Source: Dissophora ornata
Lineage: Eukaryota; Mortierellomycota; Mortierellomycetes; Mortierellales; Mortierellaceae
Direction: 5' to 3'
DNA: 38,288 nt
NCBI GenBank assembly: GCA_025201705.1
Contig: MU616829.1
Coordinates: 1 to 38,288 of the forward strand
Of the stretch, positions 11,610 through 21,061 are shown piece by piece; the first letter of the stretch is position 1; the number at the start of each line of letters is the position of its first letter. A program made the position numbers and the translations under genes. The notes below the pieces were generated by a model. The model saw only the letters and a program-made list of their open reading frames with translations, was not told the origin of the DNA and did no database searches.

Positions 11610-11677
11610 GACACTTGTCCCTCACAAACAAACACCAAACATTCTGCTTCCACGACACTCATCCAGGAACTGCCAGC

Positions 11678-13058
11678 ATGAGTGATATCAACGCTCACAG
11701 TAAGTTTCCCACCAGCCACTGCATTTCTTTCATTTTTTTTAACGCTCATCTAATATTTGGGTGTGGGATTGATAGAAACTGCGGATGACACCCCTGTCGA
11801 TGGTGAACTCTTTGAGGATGAAAGAACCACGAACGAAAGCGTCACGATTGAAGTCGTCGCAGACGATCAATGCGCCTCGGATAGTGAAAGCACTTCAGAC
11901 AGTGAAGATGACTCGGATGACGAACATCCTCTTGAGTTCGATGTCGATGCGTTAAAGAGGATATCCGCGGAGCGTCTGCAAAAATCCGAATGCATATCCG
12001 TTGTTAAGCTTGGTGAAGGATCTTTCAACAAAGCCTTTATCTTGACCATGGACGATGGTTTCGAGTGCGTCGCTCGCCTGGCTCTACCATGCTTTCCTCG
12101 ATACAAAACGGAGAGCGAAGTTGCGACGATGCAATTCGTAGCCGAAAGGACATCCATTAGAGTTCCAGAGGTCTACGCATGGGATGCCAATCCCCGAAAT
12201 GCTATCGGAGCCGAGTATATTCTGATGGAGAGAATTCCTGGGGAGCCACTGAACACTATTTGGAAGGGTCTATCTCTCGAAAAAAAGAAAGGCATTGTTC
12301 TGCAGCTGATCGATGTTTTGCTACAATTATTCGACATTGAGGACACTACTCTGGACAAGATTGGCAGTTTGTATAAGGGGAACGAAGATCACACCTACCA
12401 TGTTGGACTAATTGTCAGCGATCTATTCTTCACGGAAGAGCGCGCAAATATGGACCTGGACCGTGGACCATGGATGAATACGCGCGAGTACCTGACTGCG
12501 GTGGTTCAAAGCCAAGCTGACTACCTCAAGGCCCCTCACGCTTCCGAACTTGATGACAGGGTAGTCCAAAACGGTTTGAGTGCATGCTCCGAGCTCCGGT
12601 CCATTTTACCCGACTTTTGCCCGGACAACGCCACTCTAGAACGTTTATGCCTCCACCATCTCGATATCAACACAGGCAACATCATGCTTCAGCAAGCAGA
12701 CGATACCGGAGATTGGAAAATTAGTGGCATCATTGATTGGGAGGCTGCAGGTGTTTACCCAGCGTGGTCGTGTGCTTTGTGTCCCAAATTTATTGAGGGA
12801 GAGGGCAGAGATGTGGAAGCAAGTGATGCGGACAACTGGCTCGATGCGGATCAATTTCAGCAACTTCTTGTGGAGACGGAGTTACGCAAGTTTTTCCACT
12901 CAGAGACAAGCAAGCGAAGCCGTGCATTCAGGATAGCGATGGACGAAGGCGCAAAGACCCGAGCGTTTGAGGATCAAGCTATCTTTGCGCGAGATTACCC
13001 CGGCCATGTCAAACGTTGGATTAGTGGTCTCGGCAGTAGCGGTGATGGCTGGGAATGA
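11678..13058 (+). CDS. APH-fold phosphotransferase (aminoglycoside phosphotransferase family), unit A
   Basis: Exon 1 (11678-11699) encodes MSDINAH plus one base. A 76-bp GT-AG intron with a CTAAT branch site follows, then exon 2 (11776-13058), giving 434 residues. After a Ser/Asp-rich acidic N-terminus (about residues 30-60) comes a kinase-like fold: glycine-rich loop VVKLGEGSFNKAF, an ARLALP beta-strand region, hinge-like EYILMERIPGEPL, catalytic loop HHLDINTGN with D304, and metal-binding IIDWEAAG with D328. These are the Brenner-type motifs of PF01636. In fungi this family is large and mostly of unknown substrate, so antibiotic resistance should not be assumed. Codon choice (ATA, TTA, CGA) differs from the strongly biased CAD-type gene. 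AATAAA at 13085-13090 may be its poly(A) signal. Confidence 0.88.
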
Positions 13059-13084
13059 AAATATAATTTTGTAATCCACTACGT

Positions 13085-13090
13085 AATAAA
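13085..13090 (+). terminator. Polyadenylation signal of the unit A phosphotransferase gene
   Basis: AATAAA lies 27 bp after the stop codon at 13058. The aligned stretch in unit B (near 16545-16570) has lost it. Confidence 0.4.
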
Positions 13091-13568
13091 TACTACTGAT
13101 AATGTTTGAGATAGTTAAGACGCCTAACATTCATATCGGTTTGGTTGCGCTAGGATTCTAGGCTACACACCACTGCGCTACGGTCATTGCATCTTATTTC
13201 GTATGTTATTGCGCGTTTTTAAATCTCATTACAATAGCCTTTTATTTCTGATAATCGGTCGTGGGAATAAACCTCCAAGGTAGACCTCCCAGCGGTCTTG
13301 AGTGATAAGTTTATTTCTTATTCCCATGGGTTTCCAATGAAAGGCCACTGGGAATCCCATGGAGAGGATGTTTTAGTTTCCAGCCTACCTTACAAACTAG
13401 AGTCTCCGTGCTTGATTCCGAATCAAATGAAGAACTGAGGACCATGTATTCTTTCGAGTTAAGATTCCAGTACACTACTCTCGATCAGTGATGTGTCTAG
13501 CCAGCGGCAAGTAGGCATTACTTTTTTCCCCTTCACTTGACGGGAAAACGGTTTGGAGTATCGGTTAA

Positions 13569-13581
13569 CTCTACGGTAGAG
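13569..13581. repeat. Perfect short inverted repeat CTCTACGGTAGAG
   Basis: A CTCTAC arm, one-base centre and GTAGAG arm, kept identically in unit B at about 16976-16988. It is the most regular structure within the conserved downstream block. Confidence 0.6.
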
Positions 13582-14284
13582 TACGTCCCTTGGACTTTGT
13601 CACGGGGAGCGAAGAGAACCGACTTGGGAAGATGCGTCAATTTTCTAATGCTACCCTGTAATTCTCTATTGCAGTGGATGGATCCACTTGAGGAGCAACG
13701 TGAGTCTTTAATAAAGTATAGGGTGCGATAAACTAACTTGCAGGTTTATCAAATGTGTTTTCTTTTTCAATACCTTTTGAACACCTCTGGTCCAATTTTT
13801 TTCTAACGCGCAATTCTGCGGCCACTACGTCCCACTTTTTTCATTGATGAATTTTCAGAACGAGGGGGGTATGTCGAGAATGAGGTAGGATTAGCTTTCG
13901 CTGTTAGTCTAAGTTCTACGACCGCGAGGAACAAACAAAAAATAGGAGGGCCATCCAGAAGAAAGGAATTGAACAAGACCCAAACAACTCTACCACGAAA
14001 ACGTTCGTGTCAGCCAAGACACAAGATACAATGTACACATACAGAGAGATACGCGGTGCTTAGAAGTGGTAGAAAGCATGAGCGTAGAAAGAATGGCACA
14101 GCGTTGCAACTTGACTTCTGTGCATGTACTTCATATGTCATTGAGAAATTTGCATCCCTCTCATTACCACTATGCAATGTATTAGTTACTACGATTTTTA
14201 TTTCCAGCACCATATCGCTCACACCTTCAACACGAGAGGACGATATGACCCGCTGCAGTTACTGCTCCGCACATTGCCAAACTG

Positions 14285-14629
14285 CTACACCGGCACCTTG
14301 CCTGCTGTCTTCACGGTTCCACCCGCTGCTAGACTGTCCAATAACGCTTTCCTAACCTCCACGACAGTGGCGTTGGGATTGGCGATACACGTGGCGATGG
14401 TCGTGTTCACGCCCATCGATGCCTTCCTCCAGTTAGGGTTCTGACCGGTTTTATTAATTTGCACTTGGAGGTTGAAGCAAGTGTTGCCTTGCGCCAGTCC
14501 CTGCATATCGAAGCGGAAATTGCTCTTTAGGTCTTTGCCGGCTGGAAAGATTGTTTTCGTTTTGGTGTGTAAGTTGAACTTCGCAAGATCGTCTTTAGGG
14601 ATTCTTTGGATGAACTCCCTCCCTGTCAT
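14285..14629 (-). CDS. Small protein of unknown function, unit B paralogue
   Basis: A single-exon frame of 114 residues, paralogous to the protein at 10636-11004 over almost its whole length but without its basic first eight residues. The FIxxIP, KFNLH, SNFRxDMQG, TCFNLQVQINK, WRKAS, TTIATCIANP and VRKALLxSLxxGG blocks are kept, as are both cysteines. The frame has stayed open with no indel that breaks it, and many differences are conservative (L/F, I/V, K/R). The adjoining phosphotransferase copy has collapsed, so this gene appears to have been kept independently. The family is unrecognised. The start is the first ATG in frame and aligns close to that of the unit A copy. Confidence 0.65.
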   Translation of the reverse strand: MTGREFIQRIPKDDLAKFNLHTKTKTIFPAGKDLKSNFRFDMQGLAQGNTCFNLQVQINKTGQNPNWRKASMGVNTTIATCIANPNATVVEVRKALLDSLAAGGTVKTAGKVPV

Positions 14630-15139
14630 TGTTATTAGTATTGAAGTCCTTTATTGCAGGGTAGATGGGATGCGGCAAGGGTGAGAATTAGGCACCAGGT
14701 GATGGAGGTAAGCGTGGAAATTGTGTTGCAAGTTGCAAGGTGAGGTGGAAGAATACGTGCGCTACGGACGTCTATACACTACGTCGTGTGGCAGCGCCAG
14801 AATCGTTCTTGTTGTTTATCTGTCAAAAAGTTAAATGGCCACGCCGACGCCGACACCCAAAGAGTTCGCTGATCATGCGAGAGGCCCCCCAATTGTCCGT
14901 GTGATCACTGTTGATGATAGATTTGGCCATAGCGAAGCAACAAAAAAGATCTGCATGATACTCTCCGACAGTCTGGCATTGATTAATGTCCGATGTCCAA
15001 AGTTTGACGTTGTCCAATAGCGAATGATCAACTGGCCATGGCCAGCATGCTAACTCTCGAGACACTCATACAAAGGCACTTGTCCTCACAAACAAACATA
15101 AATCCTTCCTCTTCCGCGGCACACACCTAGGAACTGCCA
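14630..15139. other. Divergent intergenic region of unit B
   Basis: This is the counterpart of 11005-11677 in unit A, with a single promoter sub-repeat (about 14925-15037). The TATA-like site of the plus-strand gene is altered (CATACAAAG). No coding frame is present. Confidence 0.6.
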
Positions 15140-16526
15140 ATGCGAGTGAGTGACATCAACGCCCACAGCAAGTTTCCCACCAGCTGCTGCATGTTCTTCA
15201 TTTTTTTTTTGTTTCATTGACGCTCGTCTAATATTTGAGTATGGAATTGATAGAAACTGCGGATGACACCCCTGTCGATGGCGAACTCTTTGAGGATGAA
15301 AGAGCCACGAACGAAAGCGTCACGATTGAAGTCGTCGCAGACGATCAATGCGCCTCGGATAGTGAAAGCACTTCAGACAGTGAAGATGACTCGGATGACG
15401 AACATCGATGTTGATGCGTTAAAGAGGATATCTGCATAGCGTCTGCAAAAATCCGAATGCATATCCGTTGTTAAGCTTGGCGAAGGATCTTTCAACAAAG
15501 CCTTTATCTTGACCATGGACGATGGTTTCGAGTGCGTCGCTCGCCTGGCTCTACCATGCTTTCCTCGATACAAAACGGAGAGCGAAGTCGCGACAATGCA
15601 ATTCGTAGCCGAAAGGACATCCATTAGAGTTCCAGAGGTCTACGCATGGGATGCCAACCCCCGAAATCCTATTGGAGCCGAGTATATTCTGATGGAGAGA
15701 ATTCCTGGGGAGCCACTGAACACTATTTGGAAGGGTCTATCTCTCGAAAAAAAGAAAGGCATTATTCTGCAGCTGATCGATGTTTTGCTACAACTGCTCG
15801 ACATTGAGGACACTACTCTGGACAAGATCGGCAGTTTGTATAAGGAGAACGAGGGTTACAACTACCATGTTGGACTAATTGTCAGCGATCTATTCTTCAC
15901 GGAAGAGCGCGCAAGTATGGATCTTGACCGTGGACCATAGATGAATACGCGCGAGTACCTGACTGCGGTGGTTCAAAGCCAAGCTGACTACCTCAAGGCC
16001 CCTCACGCTTCTGAACTTGATGACAGAGAAGTCCAAAACGGTTTGAGTGCGAGCTCCGAGCTCGAGGCAATTTCACCCGACTTTTTGTCTGGATAGCACC
16101 ACTTTAAAACGTTTATGCCTCCACCATCTCGACATCAACACAGGCAACGTCATGCTTCAGCAAGCAGACGATACCGGAGATTGGAACATTAGTGGCATCA
16201 TCGATTGGGAAGCTGCAGGTGTTTACCCAGCGTGGTCGTGTGTTTGGTGTACCAAATTTATTGGGGGAGAGGGCAGAGATGTGGAAACAAGTGATGCGGA
16301 CAACTGGCTCGATGCGGATCAATTTCAGCAACTTCTTGTGGAGACGGAGTTACGCAAGTTTTTCCACTCAGAGACAAGCAAGCGAAGCCGTGCATTCAGG
16401 ATAGCGATGGACGAAGGCGCAAAGACCCGAGCACTTGACAATCAGGCTATCTTTGCGCGAGATTACCTCGGTCACGTCAAACGTTGGATTAGTAGTCTCG
16501 GCAGTAGCTGTGATGTCTGGGAATAA
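15140..16526 (+). pseudogene. Decayed APH-fold phosphotransferase, unit B
   Basis: A colinear copy of 11678-13058 with several disabling changes. The exon 1 donor GT is GC (15168-15169). An 11-bp deletion follows 15406. A TAG at 15437-15439 replaces a Glu codon. A TAG at 15938-15940 replaces the Trp of the LDRGPW segment. A one-base insertion in a T run near 16082-16086 shifts the frame and would bring in a TAG at 16094-16096. The catalytic loop HHLDINTGN and IIDWEAAG are still readable after the last shift. The poly(A) signal and TATA-like box are also altered. Single events might be tolerated or miscalled, but the combination makes a pseudogene secure unless the assembly is poor here. Confidence 0.9.
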
Positions 16527-18006
16527 AATATAATTTGTCATCTGTAATCCACTGTGAAAATACTGAAGTAAGACTGATAATATTTGAGGTAGTTCGAGTT
16601 GGGGCGGTCATTGCAAGTTTTTAGAGGTCATTGCCATAGCCTTTTTGTTTCTCATAATCTGTCGTAGGAATAAACCTCCAAAGTAGATCTCCCAGAGGTC
16701 TTGAGTGATAAGTTTATTTTTTATTCCCGTGGGTTTCCAATGAAACGCCACTGGGAATCCCATGGAGAGGGTGTTTTAGTCTCCGGCCTACCTCACAAAC
16801 CAGGGTTTCTGGGTTTGATTTTCGAAGCAAATGAAGAACTGAGTAGCATATGTTTATTCGAGGGTGAACGAAAATTGAGGTGCGAACTGGCGGCCCAACT
16901 GAGTTCAGATTCCTAACCGGCGGTGTGACCCTTTTCCCCTCCACTTTACGGGGAAACGATTTGGAGTGTTGGTCGACTCTACGGTAGAGTACGTCCCTTG
17001 GACTTTGTCACGGAGAGCGAAGAGAACCGACTTAGGAAGATGCTTCAATTTTCCAATGCCACCCTATAATTCTCTATTGCAGTGGAGAGGTCCACCGGAG
17101 GAGAAACGTGAATCTCTGATAAAGTAGAGAGCCAGTAAACTAACTTGCAATTTTCTTAGATGTATCTCGTCTGCAGCATCTTTTGAACACATCTCGTCCA
17201 ATTATCTTCTCTCACGCAATTCTGCGGCGTTACTTTCTTAGTGCATCTCGCCTCCCTCACTAATGAGTTTTTAGAATGAGGAAGAGTAGTATTACAGCTC
17301 ACCGACAATACAAGTACTCTTGAAGATTCTACTTGAATACGTGGATTTTTTCGATCGGTTACAGTTGTCCAGAGTTAAATGTCGATACTAAAGAACGAGT
17401 CTTTACCAACTCGACGATTTTTTTTTTTTTTTTTTTGTTCGTAATTCTAGTTTACAAAATTCACGAGATCGGATGCGCATCCGCGAATTAGCGAATTAGA
17501 GAGCTGAAGATGGGTCGACTGGCAAACATATCTCAACGAATGTCCAAGAGCTCTAAAAAGACCGTATTCACCATCTATTTACCACGATATCGTATTTTGT
17601 TTCTTCACCACCTTCTCGTCTTTGCTTTTTCTTCATCGCCCTATTTCTATTTGTTCTTCCTTCATGCATTTTACTTGTTCTCTCGAAATTTTGCTACGCA
17701 TCGCCCGTAATCACTATCGCGCCATTTACAAGAGAAATAGATGCATTCAAAATTTGGTTCTGGGTATCAACTATTCTTTAATTTTTTCTTGCTTTGCATT
17801 TGCTTGCTCTTTTCACTGGAGCCTCCAAATTATCTGATATTATAAAGACGAGTAAACTTAAATAATAATAAAAAAGGGTGTAGATGTATGGACATGTGAA
17901 TATGTGAGGAAGAGTGAACAGAAGGTTAAATCGGACGAGTTTATCCACCTTTTTGTGCCCATCCTTTTACCAACTTCTCATTTGCGGTTGAGTTCTCTCC
18001 TTTTTT
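16527..18006. other. Downstream block of unit B, then unique AT-rich spacer
   Basis: Positions 16527 to about 17300 repeat the unit A downstream block. The remainder to 18006 is unique and includes a T19 run at about 17419-17437 and other T-rich tracts. A 66-residue frame at 17510-17710 is low-complexity and aromatic-rich and does not look coding. This stretch also holds the 3' region of the aldehyde dehydrogenase gene on the minus strand. Confidence 0.5.
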
Positions 18007-20876
18007 TTACACCACGGAGGCGGAGGGAACGTGCGAGACCTTGTCGTTCTCAGGTAAGGCAATAACTGCTTTGACATTCTCCGATTGGGCGGCGGTCGCG
18101 GCCTTGCTGTTGGTATCAGGCAATTGGGGGGAAGAGTTGCGACCGCCAGGGTTGGAACCGGAAGCGCCAGCGCCCTTTTCGGAGCCGTGGCCTGTAAAGC
18201 TAGCCTTGTCCCACAGGAACCAATCCAACCAACGAGTCTTCTTCTCGGTGTAGGGCTGCATTAAAATAAAATAAAAGAAAAAATTGATATTGATTAGTGA
18301 TTAGTAATTAGTTCAATTGCCTTACTTTCTTTCTCAATGACCTCCAATTCGGCCGGCAAAGGTGGGTGACATTGCAGATAACTTACAGGGTATCTCAGGT
18401 CGTTCAGTTTTTCCATTCCCATGGTCTTGATCAATGCGCTACGCTCGTGCGAGAATACATCAAACGACCTCTTTCCATGATAATTTCCAATGCCCGACGG
18501 TCCCGTTCCGCCGAACGGCAGGTTCGACACAATGAAATGCACCAGAGCATCGTTCACAACCACGCCTCCGGAACGCGTATGGTCCAAGATGTAATCAATT
18601 GCCCTCTTGTTCTTACTGAACACATACAGTGCCAACGGCTGATCGCCTTGGTTGACAAATTTGACTCCTTCCACCAACCGATCCACTACCATGATTGGCA
18701 AAATCGGTCCGAAAATCTCGCCCTCCATCAACTTGTCGTCCTTCCCCACATTCAACACAAGTGTGGGAGCCATGTACAGATCGTCTTCGTCGACTTCACC
18801 TCCGGCCACGACCTTACCCTTTGTCTGATCCAACAGGGACTTGAGGCGTTGGAAGTGGTTCTTGTTAACGATACGGCCATACGAGGTGGAGGTTTGGGCA
18901 GAGGAGCCGTAGAATTCTTGGAGAGAGGCTTGGAAAGCCTCAACAAGCTTGTCCTCAACACCGCGCTCGACGATGAGATAATCAGGTGCAATGCATGTCT
19001 GACCACAATTGAAGAACTTGCCAAAAGCGAGGCGGCGCGCCGTAATCGCCACGTCTACGTCGCGCGAAATGAATGCGGGGCTAATTACCAACAGAGACAA
19101 TAATAATTTTGGTTAACTTGTGATCAAACCACGTTGATTGAGCTTTGAGAGTTCTAGCGAATGGTACGCGTTAGCGTTGTTGTGAGGGTCAAGAGGCATT
19201 AGCAAGAACAAAAAAAAAATGGGGGAGGGCGAAAGGCAGCTGAAGTGCTGGGCTCTGAAATTAGTGTTGTGTCACCAAAAGCTCCCTTCTTAAACAATGG
19301 CACACGTCTCTTTATGCTCTCGTCACCTCTGCATCCACCCTCATCGCTCTTTGTCCTGTTTTATTCGCAAAGTTCTCTCCACAAAATCGAACAAAAGAAC
19401 AGATACGCATGTCTGGACAATTTCCCGAGGCCCAGGCGCCTTGTTTGTTTGGTTTGGGTGTAGAATAATAATAATAGTAATAATATTTCAACCGCGTGTT
19501 TCTTTCGTCAGCAATAATGCTTTACAAGGTGTCTCCTTCCCCTACCGATTTGTCCTTTCACGCTCTTTCACCCGAAACTGCTGGGCTAATTGCCAGGTTA
19601 TTGTGCTGTACACATTCATGCATGCATTTAACAACTCACACGCAACAAACAACAAATAATGACGCCCGGTCCTTTGCTGCAATATCCCGATGTATGTGGA
19701 GAATGAATCCATCTTGGCAATGAGCGATTTGAAACATGCCCATGGATACACGGATGCGAGTTTTTAACATGTGAAGACAAGAGCGACACAAAGAGAAGGA
19801 AGCTCGCCTAAACCCAAATTTCAACTCCAATGGCTCTCAGAGTGAACAGTCTTGTCTTTTGCCATGAACGCGAGCCGATATTATGCCTGGCACGCCATAT
19901 CAACAGTTCGAAGCGATTTTTAAAAATCAAGAAAGAAAGAACGAGGAATGATAAACCCAGCGCCAAAAGAAGAGCCGTAAGGCATCAAAAAATGTGGAGG
20001 AGGAAGCAATGCATAATTGTTTGTGTACGTTGTGTGTGTGTGTGTATGTATCAGGAAAGAGGTACTTTCTGTTTTTGTTGGCTTCTTACCTCTTGCCTCC
20101 AAGCTCCAGCGTTACGGATGTCAGCTGCTTGGCCGCAGCGCCCATGATGATCCTGCCTACCGCACCACTGCCGGTGTAAAAGATGTGGTCGAACTTATGC
20201 TCCAACAACACCGTGGTCTCGTTCGCGGCACCATTCACGATCCTGTACGCGCGCTGATCTAAATACAGCGGCAACAGCTTTGTCAACAGAATCGCGGTAT
20301 GGGCCGCAATCTCCGATGGCTTCAACACCACGGTGTTTCCTGCTGCAATTGCACCCACAGCGGGGGCCAATAACAGGTTCAAGGGGTAATTCCAGGCACC
20401 GATGATCAACACCAGACCCAGCGGATCTTTACGGATATGGACATTGTCAAACTTGTTAACAATACTGGTCTTGACAGACCTGTTGGCGGCCCATTTATCG
20501 AGGTTCTTGATGGCGTCGATACATTCTTGTTTGATCATGCCAGATTCGCCGATCATGAGCTCCGCTGGGGGCTTGTGCAGATCCTTGTAGACGGCCTCAC
20601 GGATGGCAATTTCGTTCTCGGCAAGCATGTTGTAGAGACCCCGGAGCTGCTGCTTACGGTAGTCGAGAGACTTTGTGATGCTGGCATTGAAAGCTGAGCG
20701 AAGGCCTTGGATAATCTGTTTATTGAAAAATGCAGCAGGGGGAAGGGGCATGCAAAAGTGAATGGGAAGGTGTGAGATCTTTGTCCGAGGCAAAGACTAT
20801 TGCTTTGTGTTGCAACGCTTTAAAACTGTAAATGAACCTTTGGAATCTCGTCGACGGGGGTGTAGGTGAGCGACAT
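18007..20876 (-). CDS. ALDH3-family fatty aldehyde dehydrogenase (Hfd1-like)
   Basis: Oxidises aldehydes, typically long-chain, to acids with NAD(P)+. Exons on the minus strand are 20876-20838, 20715-20090, 19080-18387 and 18255-18007 (535 residues). The short first exon (MSLTYTPVDEIPK) joins IIQGLRSAF as expected for the ALDH3 N-terminus. Visible motifs are IGAWNYPLNLLLAP (cofactor-site Asn), VLKPSE, FTGSGAVGRIIM, general base E217 in TLELGGK, and nucleophile C251 in GQTCIAPDY. The C-terminus reads RYPPYTEKK then WLDWFLW and a long polar, Ala/Ser-rich tail, and the tryptophan-rich stretch may touch a membrane as in Hfd1-type proteins. Intron 1 uses a poor donor (GTTCAT), intron 2 is 1009 bp, and intron 3 is 131 bp. 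The family is secure. The substrate and location (lipid droplet, ER or mitochondrion) are inference. Confidence 0.93.
19081..20089 (-). other. Unusually long (1009 bp) intron in the aldehyde dehydrogenase gene
   Basis: Donor GTAAGA and acceptor AATTAG split the Ser codon of LELGGKSPAF, so the exon join is unambiguous. The intron holds an A11 run near 19209, a TG/GT microsatellite at 20026-20046 and no frame with coding character. Most other introns in the window are 76-175 bp. Confidence 0.85.
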
Positions 20877-21053
20877 GGCGGAATGGGATGAGGAGGGTTG
20901 TGCTGAATGCGGGAGAGGGGGGGATGAAGTGATGTGCAGCTGTAGTAATGAACAGGCGGGATGGAGCGCAAAGAGGAGCAGGAGTACTGTAGTAGGAATG
21001 AGAGAAGAGACTGGAGAAGAAACGTTGTGCTGAGTCGGCGAGAACGAGGTCCT

Positions 21054-21061
21054 CTTTTATC
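21054..21061 (-). promoter_or_regulatory. TATA-like box of the aldehyde dehydrogenase gene
   Basis: GATAAAAG on the minus strand lies about 178 bp upstream of the ATG at 20876, with a pyrimidine-rich (minus-strand) leader between them. Confidence 0.45.

Larger units (their letters stand above)
13059..14284. other. Downstream non-coding block of unit A and left part of unit B
   Basis: About 13255-13740 is matched by 16660-17145 in unit B, with long identical stretches. One is the quasi-palindromic TTATTCCC(A/G)TGGGTTTCC...CCACTGGGAATCCCATGG region (13319-13363). Another is the 13568-13680 segment containing CTCTACGGTAGAGTACG, itself an inverted repeat CTCTAC/GTAGAG. I cannot read a sustained protein in either copy. 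It may be a degenerate gene, an element remnant or a non-coding RNA. From about 13905 the sequence restarts the module. Confidence 0.55.
10230..17300. repeat. Tandem direct duplication of a ~3.5-kb module (two units)
   Basis: Unit A is about 10230-13890 and unit B about 13905-17300, in the same orientation. Colinear matches run through the small minus-strand gene, the divergent intergenic region, the phosphotransferase gene and about 900 bp downstream of it. Unit A has an extra promoter sub-repeat (about 11255-11570 has two copies where unit B has one), and unit B has an 11-bp coding deletion. Boundaries were estimated by eye and are uncertain by tens of bases. Divergence is highest outside the phosphotransferase open frame. 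Unequal crossing over or replication slippage is the simplest origin (inference). Confidence 0.9.

Noticed and set aside
11757..11775. ATG at 11757 as the start of the unit A phosphotransferase
   Set aside because: It falls in the branch-point to acceptor region of a good GT-AG intron. Exon 1 from ATG 11678 is kept in both module copies.
18366..19103. 245-codon plus-strand open frame
   Set aside because: Antisense to aldehyde dehydrogenase exon 3, which carries the catalytic cysteine motif.
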